A DNA stretch of 28,908 nucleotides, from contig CAJUTD010000037.1 of assembly GCA_910589635.1 (NCBI GenBank), forward strand, positions 1-28,908, in the 5' to 3' direction. Under the pieces are notes generated by a model, which saw nothing but the letters and a program-made list of their open reading frames with translations, ran no database searches and had not been told where the DNA came from. Positions 8,293 to 17,188 of the stretch are shown in pieces. The translations under genes were made by a program, and so were the position numbers. The number at the start of each line of letters is the position of its first letter. Within the stretch, counting starts at the first letter, position 1. The stretch comes from an uncultured Lachnospiraceae bacterium (GTDB taxonomy: Bacteria > Bacillota > Clostridia > Lachnospirales > Lachnospiraceae).

Positions 8293-8393
8293 TTCTCTCC
8301 GATTTCCCCAATATGCGAAATGCGCATCAAAACGTTACAAAAAGGTAATGAAACCATGTCGAATGGCACCTTTCTCTTTACCGCGGAACATCC

Positions 8394-8432
8394 TATACTT
8401 TGCTTAGGCTTAGCAATATTTTTGGTAAGCCT
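8394..8432 (+). promoter_or_regulatory. Possible -10 box and inverted repeat before the XRE gene
   Basis: TATACT (8394-8399) could be a -10 box, although its -35 region is weak. Just downstream AGGCTTA (8406-8412) and TAAGCCT (8426-8432) form a 7-bp inverted repeat with a 13-base gap, about 20 bases before the start codon. This is a good position for autoregulation by the XRE protein, which is inference. Confidence 0.4.
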
Positions 8433-8453
8433 GCACAAAAGAGAAGAGGTGTA

Positions 8454-8795
8454 ATGAGTATGAGTGATTTTGGAACAAGAGTAAGGAAGGTTAGGAAGGA
8501 GCGCAATATGACAATCGTTAGATTGGCGGAGTTGTGTGATTCTTCCGAGAATGTAATCAGAAACTATGAGAAATCCAGGCGTCTGCCGCAGGTCGACATG
8601 CTGGTCCGAATTTGCAATGCATTGAAGGTGTCTCCTGAGTATTTACTTCAGGATGGGCTGGTCTATCAATCGAATCATGCTGGTGAAGAACTCCTACAGA
8701 AAATAAGCAGACTTTCTCCAAAGAACGTGTCGGTATTGACGGATATGGTGGACACGTTGGGGAAGTATGATGATGTAAATGAGCTGATAAGGTAA
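8454..8795 (+). CDS. XRE-family helix-turn-helix regulator
   Basis: 113 residues from ATG 8454, preceded by AGAGG (8445-8449); ATG 8460 is an alternative, and the in-frame ATG at 8400 has no ribosome binding site. Residues about 4-65 are a Cro/C1-type HTH: FGTRVRKVRKERNMTI, then LAELCDSSENVIRNYE (helices 2 and 3) and LVRICNALKVSPEYLL. The C-terminus of about 45 residues has no recognised domain. It stands alone between the tRNA terminator and its own terminator, so it is monocistronic. Targets are unknown. The position next to tRNA genes recalls mobile-element regulators, but no integrase or att repeat is visible. Confidence 0.9.
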   Translation: MSMSDFGTRVRKVRKERNMTIVRLAELCDSSENVIRNYEKSRRLPQVDMLVRICNALKVSPEYLLQDGLVYQSNHAGEELLQKISRLSPKNVSVLTDMVDTLGKYDDVNELIR

Positions 8796-8805
8796 GATGC
8801 AAGCG

Positions 8806-8841
8806 CCCCCTGCCGGTATTTTGTGCCAGGCAGGGGGTTTT
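8806..8841 (+). terminator. Terminator of the XRE gene
   Basis: CCCCCTGCC (8806-8814) and GGCAGGGGG (8829-8837) form a perfect 9-bp stem followed by TTTTCATTTT. Confidence 0.9.
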
Positions 8842-8879
8842 CATTTTCGAGGAAAATTGTTTTATTTTCTATGAAAATG

Positions 8880-8888
8880 TGTTAGAAT
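8880..8888 (+). promoter_or_regulatory. Extended -10 promoter of the cyclic-di-GMP operon
   Basis: TG-T-TAGAAT (8880-8888) is an extended -10 element. The -35 region is poor (TTGTTT at 8857-8862 gives a 20-base spacer). It lies 44 bases before the GTG start. Confidence 0.45.
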
Positions 8889-8932
8889 AGAAAAAGCAGT
8901 AGCGGGCGGGGGAGCGTGAAAGGAGATAATTA

Positions 8933-10612
8933 GTGAAGATTCTCAAAATGCACTTGATAGAAGCTGCGGCAGCAGTTTTGTTTGTAGTGCTGGTGTTCGT
9001 TCTTTTTCATGGAGATGAAGAAGAAGTAATTGAGGATATGTCTTATAATCAGAATTGGACTTCTGTTGTTGGTGGGGAGAATCAAGAATATGAGGTGCTT
9101 CCAGAGGTGGTAGGGTTGTCACACCGCGGGGAAGTGGTTATAATAAGAAAAAAACTGCCCCAGAATTATCGGCCTGCGGATTCCGTTGGATATTATACAA
9201 CACACCAACTGTCAGAGGCATATATAGATGGCAAAAAGGTTTTTGAGCGTAAGGTTCCTGAGTGGGCAAGGAGCAAGACACCGGGGAATTGTTGGAACTT
9301 TATACGGCTGTGTGAAGCGTATGCGGGAAAGACTTTGGAGATACATATCAGAAATTGTTACAGTTCTTCCAGTATGAAGATGCCCACCGTATACTATGGG
9401 CCGCAGTCGGCAATCATACTCAGTCAGATAAAAAGCAGGTTTTTGTCTGTGGTAATCAGCTTTATCATGTTTACCATGGGTGTAGTGCTGGTGGCGATGT
9501 GGTTTGCCGTCGGCAAGCAAATGTATTTTCATAAGGGAGTTCCCTGGCTGGGGTTGTTTTCCATACATTTTGCAGTATGGTCGGCATTTGAGACAAAGAT
9601 TCCAGTACTTATGTTTGAACGGCCGCTGTTGTCTAGTATGATTACATTCATGAGCCTTAAATTGATGCTTCTTCCGTTTGTGTTTTTCATCCGCACTATA
9701 TATAATAAGAAGGGAAGCAGATTTCTCAATGTATTTGCCTGGGCTTGTGTACTGGACTTTGCTGCTTGTTTTCTGATGCAGCTGCTGGGCTGGTATGATT
9801 TCAGGGAGACGTTGTGGATTACTCATTTGTTGGGGCTTGGGGCGGTTGTCGCGGTGTTGGTAATGGGTGCCCGTACGCTGTCTAAGGAAGGGCATGTCTC
9901 AGTCAAACATGACAGGCGGTTCTGGGTTAATGTGGCGTGTGTCTGTGTTATCAGCGCTTGTGCCGTTCTGGATGCTATGAATTATTATTTTGCCTTTTAT
10001 GGAGATGTGGCATTTTTTTCCAGAATTGGCTGCCTGGTATATATTTTCATATTGAGCAAACAATTTTTGGACGAATCTATCAAATTGATTCAAGCCGGAA
10101 AGCATGCCGAGGAAATATTAGAGGAAGCGGGACTGGACGCGCTCACTTATATGAAGAACCGCAGAAGTTTTGAGTCTGATTTACATAAAATCCCCAAAGG
10201 GGAGTTTCCGCGCTATAGCGTGGCAATGTTTGACTTGAATAACCTCAAGATGATGAATGATAAGTATGGGCATAGTGTGGGCGACTGTTATATTATCAAT
10301 GGCAGTGAGATTATCCGCGATGTATTTGGAGATATGGGAGAGATTTACCGTATTGGCGGGGATGAGTTCTGCTTGATTTCGGATGTCCTTTCCGAAGATG
10401 TTTTTGAGGAAAAGAGATTAAGAATAAATAGCTGGATGGAAAGTCTGCAGGGCGCTTATGTGAAAGACGCCATGCAGATTGCCTCTGGTTTTGCAAAATA
10501 TAGCCGCAGTAAGGACTTAAAATTACAAGATACAATTGTGCGTGCAGATGCGCAAATGTATCGGTGCAAGAAGAGACAGAAAGCAATAAAGAATAATAGT
10601 GAGATACATTAA
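8933..10612 (+). CDS. Membrane diguanylate cyclase (7TM sensor plus GGDEF)
   Basis: 559 residues with a GTG start placed by AAAGGAG (8919-8925). Layout: N-terminal membrane anchor about 8-25; extracytoplasmic domain about 26-167 resembling the beta-sandwich of 7TMR-DISM sensors; about seven membrane helices between 168 and 378; GGDEF domain about 400-550. The active site is intact (GGDEF 475-479; metal/substrate motif FDLNNLKMMNDKYGHSVGD upstream), so it should make cyclic-di-GMP from GTP. The inhibitory RxxD site expected five residues before GGDEF is absent (Gly at both key positions), so product feedback through it is unlikely. The HD-GYP gene follows after 18 bases. The extracellular ligand is unknown; a carbohydrate is possible given the neighbours. 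Confidence 0.92.
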   Translation: MKILKMHLIEAAAAVLFVVLVFVLFHGDEEEVIEDMSYNQNWTSVVGGENQEYEVLPEVVGLSHRGEVVIIRKKLPQNYRPADSVGYYTTHQLSEAYIDGKKVFERKVPEWARSKTPGNCWNFIRLCEAYAGKTLEIHIRNCYSSSSMKMPTVYYGPQSAIILSQIKSRFLSVVISFIMFTMGVVLVAMWFAVGKQMYFHKGVPWLGLFSIHFAVWSAFETKIPVLMFERPLLSSMITFMSLKLMLLPFVFFIRTIYNKKGSRFLNVFAWACVLDFAACFLMQLLGWYDFRETLWITHLLGLGAVVAVLVMGARTLSKEGHVSVKHDRRFWVNVACVCVISACAVLDAMNYYFAFYGDVAFFSRIGCLVYIFILSKQFLDESIKLIQAGKHAEEILEEAGLDALTYMKNRRSFESDLHKIPKGEFPRYSVAMFDLNNLKMMNDKYGHSVGDCYIINGSEIIRDVFGDMGEIYRIGGDEFCLISDVLSEDVFEEKRLRINSWMESLQGAYVKDAMQIASGFAKYSRSKDLKLQDTIVRADAQMYRCKKRQKAIKNNSEIH

Positions 10613-10630
10613 TTTAGGAGGTGGCTGGTT

Positions 10631-11674
10631 ATGCGTTACATGCCGATAGCGAGAGTAGAGGCAGGTATGGCCTTGGGACAGGATATTTATAATGGAGAAG
10701 GGCAATTGATTTTGGGCAGGCATCTAGTCTTGAACGAAGATTCCCTGCAACAGCTTCTTCAGCTGGGATTCCCGGGCATCTACATTGATGATGAATTTAC
10801 GGAAGATTTGAGGATTGAGCAGGTAATTCGCCCGCAATTAAAACGGGAAGCGCTGAAAATGGTGCACGATCTGTTTTTAGATAATAAGAATATTCCTATG
10901 GAACAGCATAATCTTCAAGAAATTGTTATGAATGTGATGGATGATGTGCTCAACAGCCAGGATGTAATGTGCAACATGCTGGATATCAAGACATACGATG
11001 ATTACGTCTATTTTCATTCGGTAAATGTGGCAGTGCTGTCCACCATGATCGGAGCAGCATGTAACATGAACAAAGAAGAACTGAATATTCTGACGACATC
11101 CGCTCTGCTCCATGATGTGGGCAAGCGGTTTGTGGAGGAGGATGTGCTGAATGTCCGGCGTGCGCTGACCGAGGAAGAGCGGATTATGATTGTCCAACAT
11201 CCCAAGTTGGGCTATGAGTTCTTGAAAGAGAACTTTGATTTTCTGCCAGAAATCTATAACAGCGTACTGGAGCATCACGAGTGGTATAACGGGTGTGGGT
11301 ACCCGATGAGGAGATCCGGTTCAGAGATTCCGATTTATGCCAGGATTATTAAACTGGCGGATGTGTATGACGCGTTAACATCCAAGCTGCCTTATCATGA
11401 AGCAGTTTCTCCCTCCGAGGCAGTAGAGTATATTATGGCAAATGCCGGGGCGGAGTTCGACCCGGAATTAGTGGATGTGTTTCTGCGCAGGATTGCCGTT
11501 TATCCGGTGGGCTGTGAGGTTAGCTTGTCTGACGGAAGGACGGCAGTGGTCATGGAGAATTATAAAGAGTTTGTGTTGAGGCCCAAGGTCAAAGTCATTC
11601 CCACAGGTGAGATTATTGATCTGAAGGCGGACGATGATTTTAGAAGCCTGACAATTTTGGAACTTATTGTATAA
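10631..11674 (+). CDS. HD-GYP cyclic-di-GMP phosphodiesterase
   Basis: 347 residues. AGGAGG at 10616-10621 sets the ATG at 10631. An N-terminal domain of about 100 residues (starting MRYMPIARVEAGMALGQDIY, often seen before HD-GYP domains) leads into the HD-GYP domain with LLHDVGK (His161, Asp162), QHPKLGYEFL, LEHHEWYNGCGYP (GYP at 223-225) and IKLADVYDALTS. All signature residues are present, so hydrolysis of cyclic-di-GMP is expected. A C-terminal beta-rich segment of about 65 residues follows. No membrane segment: cytosolic. Translationally close to the cyclase, it gives one operon that both makes and removes the same messenger. Confidence 0.93.
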   Translation: MRYMPIARVEAGMALGQDIYNGEGQLILGRHLVLNEDSLQQLLQLGFPGIYIDDEFTEDLRIEQVIRPQLKREALKMVHDLFLDNKNIPMEQHNLQEIVMNVMDDVLNSQDVMCNMLDIKTYDDYVYFHSVNVAVLSTMIGAACNMNKEELNILTTSALLHDVGKRFVEEDVLNVRRALTEEERIMIVQHPKLGYEFLKENFDFLPEIYNSVLEHHEWYNGCGYPMRRSGSEIPIYARIIKLADVYDALTSKLPYHEAVSPSEAVEYIMANAGAEFDPELVDVFLRRIAVYPVGCEVSLSDGRTAVVMENYKEFVLRPKVKVIPTGEIIDLKADDDFRSLTILELIV

Positions 11675-11721
11675 AGGGATCACGGAGGAGTCCTGGTGCC
11701 TCCGGTATATTAGGTGTATCA

Positions 11722-12285
11722 ATGACAGGACAGAAAGAAACGGTAGACGTGCTGCTGGCCGAGGGTTTTAAGGAACTCGCCTGCCGGCAGCCAATTGATA
11801 AGATAACCATCAAAGCGATTACAGATAAGGCGGGCGTCATTCGTCCTACGTTTTATAATCATTTTCAGGACAAATATGAACTGCTGGAGTGGATTATCTA
11901 TACCCAGATTTTGGAGCCGACGAAGCCGTTGATTCATGCTGGGATGGTGGATGAAGCGTTAATGCTGATTTTTACCTCTGTCAAAGCAGATGGAGAATTT
12001 TACCGGAATGCAGTGCGTTTAGAAGGGCAGAATTCCTTTGAGCAGATTACCAAGAAATGTATTGAGGATGCGCTGCTGGAAGTGATTCATGGGAAAGAGC
12101 AAGTAGGAAGGAAGCGTCATCCCTGGCTGACGCCGGAACATATCGCGCAGTATTACGCGCAGTCTATGTGCTTTGTGGTTGTAAGCTGGATTAAGAGCGG
12201 CATGACCGTGGAGCCCCGGGAGATTACCGACATTTATAATTATATTATCACGCGCTCAATGATGGATGTCATCGAAGAACTCTGA
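11722..12285 (+). CDS. TetR/AcrR family regulator
   Basis: 187 residues from ATG 11722 (AGGTG at 11712-11716). The N-terminal HTH is typical: ITIKAITDKAGVIRPTFYNH then FQDKYELLEWII. The C-terminal ligand/dimer part resembles the TetR_C_8 type. It begins 47 bases after the HD-GYP stop and precedes the MMPL exporter, whose gene it probably represses, as TetR proteins next to RND/MMPL genes usually do (inference). A 6-bp inverted repeat with a 9-base spacer lies just after its stop. A GGAGG/CCTCC hairpin (11683-11704) sits before its start and lacks a T-tract. Confidence 0.92.
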   Translation: MTGQKETVDVLLAEGFKELACRQPIDKITIKAITDKAGVIRPTFYNHFQDKYELLEWIIYTQILEPTKPLIHAGMVDEALMLIFTSVKADGEFYRNAVRLEGQNSFEQITKKCIEDALLEVIHGKEQVGRKRHPWLTPEHIAQYYAQSMCFVVVSWIKSGMTVEPREITDIYNYIITRSMMDVIEEL

Positions 12286-12328
12286 CAAATGATGGCAAAT
12301 GTATATGGAAAACTACAAAATGGCAGAA

Positions 12329-12349
12329 ATGTATAGTTAGGTGATACAT
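12329..12349 (+). promoter_or_regulatory. Candidate TetR operator
   Basis: ATGTAT (12329-12334) and ATACAT (12344-12349) form a perfect inverted repeat around 9 bases. The size and place, between the TetR gene and the MMPL gene, fit a TetR-type operator. A possible -10 TATAGT (12332-12337) overlaps it. Confidence 0.45.
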
Positions 12350-12351
12350 GG

Positions 12352-12390
12352 AAAAAGGATTGAATATTTATCTTTTCAATTCTTTTTTTT
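12352..12390 (+). terminator. Terminator between TetR and MMPL genes
   Basis: AAAAAGGATTGAA (12352-12364) pairs with TTCAATTCTTTTT (12375-12387) with one G-U pair, and the T-run is eight long (12383-12390). It lies downstream of the candidate operator but upstream of the MMPL start, so it either ends the upstream operon or works as an attenuator. Confidence 0.8.
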
Positions 12391-12439
12391 ATACTCTTCT
12401 TGAACGATGAAACAAAATGAAAGAGGAGCGAGAAGAGAA

Positions 12440-14545
12440 ATGAGAAAATTTGGAAAAGGCGTAGTAAAGATGCGAATACCGATTCTGATTATCAGCCTGC
12501 TGCTTTTGATACCGTCGGTAATCGGGATTGTGAACACAAGAATCAATTACGATATTCTCTCCTATCTGCCGAAGGATATCGAGACTATGAAAGGGCAGGA
12601 TATCCTGATGGATGAATTTGACACGGGTGCATTTTCCATCTGTGTGGTGGAGGGCATGGACAATAAAGGCGTATCTGCCCTGCGCAAAAAGATTGAGGCA
12701 GTGCCTCATGTGAAGACGGTAATCTGGTATGATTCCATTGCAGATTTATCGGTGCCCATGCAGATTTTACCGGATGATATGAAAGAATCGTTTGTGAATG
12801 GGGAAGACACTATCATGGCGATTATGTACGATACCTCGATGTCGTCGGATGAGACTATGGATGCGGTAAAACAGATTCGCGCGCTTGCCGATAAGCAATG
12901 TTTTGTCAGCGGTATGTCAGCGGTAGTTACAGACATTAAGGACATCTGCCGGGAAGAAATGTTCGCCTATGTAGCCATTGCGGCAGTGTTATCCTGTATT
13001 GTCTTAGCGTTGACAATGGATTCTTTCCTGGCGCCGGTATTTTTCCTTTTAAGTATCGGTATGGCAATTCTATACAATCTGGGAAGTAATATTGTCTCCG
13101 GTGAAATTTGTTATATCACCCAGGCTTTGGCCGCAGTGCTTCAATTGGGCGTGACGATGGACTATTCCATTTTCCTCTGGCACAGCTACGAGGAAAACCA
13201 GCAGCGGTTCCCGGATGATAAGAAGCGCGCCATGTCACATGCGATTTCTAATACGCTGGGTTCTGTCCTGAGCAGTTCCACGACCACGGTTGCCGGATTT
13301 GTGGCGCTCTGTTTTATGACATTCACACTGGGGCTGGATTTGGGAATTGTCATGGCGAAAGGCGTTTTGCTGGGCGTTATCTGCTGCGTGACAGTGTTGC
13401 CCTCCATGATACTGGTCTTTGATAAACCGATTTCCAAGACGAAGCACAGGCCGCTCATTCCCGATCTTGGAAAGATAGCGCCCTTTGTGGTGAAACACTA
13501 TAAAATATTTGTCGTGATTTTCCTGGTTGTGCTGGGACCGGCATTATATGGCTATACCCATACGCAGGTATATTATGACTTGGCGGGTACGCTTCCCAAA
13601 GATCTGCTCAGCATACAGGCAAATGAGAAGGTGGATGAGACCTTCCAGATGAACGCCACCCATATCCTGCTGTTTGACAGCAAAATGTCGCAGAAGGATG
13701 TGGGGAAGATGATGGATGAGATGGAAAATGTCGCCGGCGTGTCCAAAGTGCTGGGGCTTGAGTCTGTGGTTGGTCCTTCCGTTCCCCTGGAGATGATACC
13801 GGAGGAAGCAAAAGAGAAATTCATGAGTGAAAATTACCAGATGATGATGATAAGCTCAGAATTCAAGATTGCTTCGGATGAGGTGAACAACCAGATTACA
13901 GAGCTGAATGCGATTTTGAAAGGGTACGATTCCCAAGGAATGTTGATTGGCGAGGCGCCATGTACGAAGGATTTGATAACGATTACGGATAAGGATTTCA
14001 AGGTTGTGAGCGTAATTTCTATCGTGGCAGTATTTTTGATTATCCTGCTTACCTTTAAATCCATTTCCATTCCGGTTATTTTGGTAGCGGTTATCGAGTT
14101 TGCGATTTTTATCAATATGGGGCTCCCGGCATACACCGGGACGGTGCTTCCGTTTATTGCATCTGTGGTAATCGGTACGATACAGCTGGGGGCGACTGTG
14201 GATTATGCCATCCTTATGACGACCCGTTATAAGAAAGAGCGTGGGCGCGGAGCCGATAAGCAAGAGGCGGTCACTATCGCCTTGGCGACATCTATTTCCT
14301 CCATTGTGGGAAGCGCGCTGAGCTTTTTTGCAGCAACGGTCGGTGTAGCATTTTATTCCAGGATTGACATGATTGGTTCCCTGTGTACCCTGATGTCAAG
14401 AGGGGCAATTATTAGTATGTTTGTGGCAATCTTTATTCTGCCGGCCATGTTTATGGTATTTGACAAAGTCATCTGTGTCACAAGCCTTCATTTTGGCACG
14501 AGCAGAGAAAAAAAGGAGAAGACAGGAAAAATAAATACAGTATAA
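12440..14545 (+). CDS. MMPL/RND-superfamily exporter
   Basis: 701 residues from ATG 12440 (AGGAG at 12424-12428); the in-frame ATG at 12407 has no ribosome binding site. The protein has the duplicated MMPL plan: TM1 (about 13-33), extracytoplasmic domain to about 170, five helices to about 345; then TM7, a second extracytoplasmic domain and five more helices. The proton-relay Asp-Tyr pairs are present in both halves: GVTMDYSIFLW (Asp241) and GATVDYAILMT (Asp588). Such proteins export lipids, lipopeptides or drugs. The paired secreted heptad-repeat protein 95 bases downstream and the TetR gene upstream suggest one regulated export unit. The cargo is not evident. Confidence 0.93.
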   Translation: MRKFGKGVVKMRIPILIISLLLLIPSVIGIVNTRINYDILSYLPKDIETMKGQDILMDEFDTGAFSICVVEGMDNKGVSALRKKIEAVPHVKTVIWYDSIADLSVPMQILPDDMKESFVNGEDTIMAIMYDTSMSSDETMDAVKQIRALADKQCFVSGMSAVVTDIKDICREEMFAYVAIAAVLSCIVLALTMDSFLAPVFFLLSIGMAILYNLGSNIVSGEICYITQALAAVLQLGVTMDYSIFLWHSYEENQQRFPDDKKRAMSHAISNTLGSVLSSSTTTVAGFVALCFMTFTLGLDLGIVMAKGVLLGVICCVTVLPSMILVFDKPISKTKHRPLIPDLGKIAPFVVKHYKIFVVIFLVVLGPALYGYTHTQVYYDLAGTLPKDLLSIQANEKVDETFQMNATHILLFDSKMSQKDVGKMMDEMENVAGVSKVLGLESVVGPSVPLEMIPEEAKEKFMSENYQMMMISSEFKIASDEVNNQITELNAILKGYDSQGMLIGEAPCTKDLITITDKDFKVVSVISIVAVFLIILLTFKSISIPVILVAVIEFAIFINMGLPAYTGTVLPFIASVVIGTIQLGATVDYAILMTTRYKKERGRGADKQEAVTIALATSISSIVGSALSFFAATVGVAFYSRIDMIGSLCTLMSRGAIISMFVAIFILPAMFMVFDKVICVTSLHFGTSREKKEKTGKINTV

Positions 14546-14640
14546 ATATAGATGGAACAAAAACTTATCATATAGCAGTTTATAGACGGGAAACGAATTA
14601 GCAGCGGTAAAATGAACATTCAATGCAGGAGGTAATCACA

Positions 14641-17160
14641 ATGAAAAATTTAGAATTAAAAAAGAAATTCAGAAACAAATATATGATCCAGGTTGTAGCA
14701 GGGGCAGTTACCATTGCCATGTTGGGCGGAAGCGCCGGCATGGCCTATACGGTGAACGCTGAGAAGGCGGATGGGACAATGAAACAGTCTCACAAGAAGG
14801 ATAGCGCGGATGAGAAGGATATCAAAAGTGCACTGGAAAATGTCTTTTCTGCTAGCAAAGAGGCGGAGGATGCCGGCAAAGAGGAGACCGTCTATGTCGT
14901 GGCAGGCACGGATGGCGCTGCCGATAATATAATTGTCAGTGAGTGGCTGAAAAATGAAGATGGCAAAGAAACATTGGAAGATGAATCTGATTTAAAGGAT
15001 ATTGAGAATGTAAAGGGAGATGAGACATTTAGCCAGAAAGGTGACAAACTTACCTGGCAGGCCGGCGGAAAAGATATCTATTACCAAGGAACAACGGACA
15101 AAGAACTTCCGGTTACCCAGAAAATCACTTATTTCCTGGATGGAAAGGAGATGTCGCCGGAGGAGATTGCCGGTAAGAGCGGCGAGGTGAAAATACGTTT
15201 TGATTATACGAATCATCTCAAAACAACAGAAATAGTGGATGGGGAGGAATATGAGGTCTATGTGCCGTTTACCGTGATGACGGGCATGATTCTGCCTGAG
15301 GACTACAGCAATGTCGAGATAACGAATGGAAAAGTAATTTCTGATGGAAATCGCAAGGTTGCCGTAGGCGTAGCCATGCCAGGATTGAAGGACAGTCTTG
15401 ACATACAGGAGGAGGATCTTGACGAGGACGTAGAAATTCCAGAGTATGTGGAAATTACTGCAGATGTAGAGAACTTCTCCTTAGAAATGACGATGACAAT
15501 CGCTATGAACGATTTGCTTGGCGGCAGTGGATTGAGCGAGGCATTTGATTTGAGCGGATTACAAGAGGATGTAGATACTTTATCAGAGTCTTCCGGGAAA
15601 CTGGTGGACGGAACAACAGAGCTGTCGGATGGGCTGAACACTTTAGCTGGCAGCATGAAAGAGTTTTCTGCCGGAATTGGTACGTTAAAGAATGGTATCG
15701 AGAACTATACAAACGGGGCCTCCCAATTGAATGCTGGAATCAGCACGCTTTCCGCATCTTCAGGAACCTTAATCAGCGGAGTGGCAACCTTAAACGGCAG
15801 CGCGGCTACTTTAAACAAGGGCGTAGCACAGCTCAATGAGACTTTGAAGGCCAAGATGACGGCGGAGGAGAAAGCGTCGCTTGTGAAGCAGGCAGACGAT
15901 GCCATTGATCGCACATTTAAGGATAAGAATCAGGGCACGGAAGCGATTAAAAAACAGGCTTCTCAGGTATTCTATGACAGCCTGGCCGGTAACCAGCAGG
16001 CCAAAGAGCAGGTGTCCGCAGGTTTAGCAACTTATACGCAGGGTGTTTTGAATTCTGCATTGGCGCCGGCATATACGCAAGTGGCAACGCAGACAGCCAA
16101 AGAGCAAAAGATGGCGGAAGTGAAGCCACAGGTTGTGCAGGGCGTTACACAGGAGGTCGTAAAGCAGGTTACCAGACAGGTAACTTCCGGCGTGACAGCG
16201 ACAGCGATAGCGCAGCAGACAGCCGCAGCAGAGCAGGCGGCAGCACAGGCGGGCGGCGCCTTAAACGCGGAGGCAGTGGCACAGATTTGTAATGCTGTAA
16301 ATACAGCAGTCAATACGGATGGTTCCGAAGCCCAGCAGCAGATCAATGCGCTTGTCGCCGGACAACAGGAGACGATTAACAACCTGGTAGCTTCCAATGT
16401 AGATGCTAAGATGGGAGAAGTGGCAGGCCAGATTGAGGCGGGAATCAATTCTGCTGAAGGGCAGGCACAGATTAAAGCTACGGTAGACGGGTTAGTGAAT
16501 CAGACAGTGAGCGCGGTAATGTCAGATAAGACATTGAATGCAACTATGGGCCAGGTGGCAGGCCAGATTGTGGCTGGAATTGCTGACGGCACAAAAGATA
16601 CGGTAGGCGTTGCAGTGGCAGATACTGCAAAGACGGCGGCAAAGACGGCGGCAGAGTCGGCAACAATTTCGGCAGTGGACGCGACCAAAGCACAGATTTC
16701 AGACGCCATCAATGCCACAGATTCAAACAGCGGTTACAGTCTGGTGAGTGGCATGGAGGCGTTGAGCCAGGGGACTCAGACTATGAGCGACAGTATGCCT
16801 GCGTTGACAGAGGGTATCGGTCAGCTTACGAATGGGGCGGCTCAGCTTGTCGCTAATAATTCCGCTCTGGTAGATGGTGCATCGAAACTTTCCAGCGCAA
16901 CCTCTCAGGTGGAAGAGGGAGTGAAAAAACTGGACGATGGTTCTAAGGAATTGATGGACGGCATGATTCAGTTTGACGAGGAAGGCATTCAGAAATTGAC
17001 AGAGGCTTATGACGGCGATGTCAAGGAGTTGTTGAACAGGTTGAAAGCAGTTGTAAATGCGGGGGAAGATTACCAAACCTTTACTAAGGTTGCCGACGGA
17101 GTCAAAGGTTCTGTTAAATTTATTTTCCGCACGGACGCAGTGAAGGCAGAGGAAGAGTAA
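14641..17160 (+). CDS. Secreted XxxLxxG heptad-repeat coiled-coil protein, MMPL partner
   Basis: 839 residues from ATG 14641 (AGGAGG at 14627-14632); the ATG at 14623 lies upstream of that site. A basic N-terminus and one membrane segment (about 18-40) give an anchor or signal peptide. Residues about 60-300 look beta-rich. Two arrays of the Leu-x-x-Gly heptad follow (about 312-400, for example LVDGTTELSDGLNTLAGSMK; and about 694-780, for example LTEGIGQLTNGAAQL). Between them is an Ala/Gln-rich helical stretch with a near-duplicated motif (MGEVAGQIEAGI, MGQVAGQIVAGI). No C-terminal membrane helix is seen. Similar repeats occur in YhgE/Pip-type and MMPL-linked proteins. It probably forms a long extracytoplasmic coiled-coil hairpin that works with the exporter; this role is inferred. 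Confidence 0.8.
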   Translation: MKNLELKKKFRNKYMIQVVAGAVTIAMLGGSAGMAYTVNAEKADGTMKQSHKKDSADEKDIKSALENVFSASKEAEDAGKEETVYVVAGTDGAADNIIVSEWLKNEDGKETLEDESDLKDIENVKGDETFSQKGDKLTWQAGGKDIYYQGTTDKELPVTQKITYFLDGKEMSPEEIAGKSGEVKIRFDYTNHLKTTEIVDGEEYEVYVPFTVMTGMILPEDYSNVEITNGKVISDGNRKVAVGVAMPGLKDSLDIQEEDLDEDVEIPEYVEITADVENFSLEMTMTIAMNDLLGGSGLSEAFDLSGLQEDVDTLSESSGKLVDGTTELSDGLNTLAGSMKEFSAGIGTLKNGIENYTNGASQLNAGISTLSASSGTLISGVATLNGSAATLNKGVAQLNETLKAKMTAEEKASLVKQADDAIDRTFKDKNQGTEAIKKQASQVFYDSLAGNQQAKEQVSAGLATYTQGVLNSALAPAYTQVATQTAKEQKMAEVKPQVVQGVTQEVVKQVTRQVTSGVTATAIAQQTAAAEQAAAQAGGALNAEAVAQICNAVNTAVNTDGSEAQQQINALVAGQQETINNLVASNVDAKMGEVAGQIEAGINSAEGQAQIKATVDGLVNQTVSAVMSDKTLNATMGQVAGQIVAGIADGTKDTVGVAVADTAKTAAKTAAESATISAVDATKAQISDAINATDSNSGYSLVSGMEALSQGTQTMSDSMPALTEGIGQLTNGAAQLVANNSALVDGASKLSSATSQVEEGVKKLDDGSKELMDGMIQFDEEGIQKLTEAYDGDVKELLNRLKAVVNAGEDYQTFTKVADGVKGSVKFIFRTDAVKAEEE

Positions 17161-17188
17161 GCAATCGCGCAATTTTGGAGAGAAGCCG

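Noticed and set aside
8180..8453. tRNA-Gly 3' end as an integration site with the XRE gene as element regulator
   Set aside because: No integrase gene and no direct repeat of the tRNA 3' end are visible nearby.
11683..11704. CGGAGG/CCTCCG hairpin before the TetR gene as a terminator
   Set aside because: The stem is only 6 bp and no T-tract follows; the downstream gene is close, so read-through is more likely.
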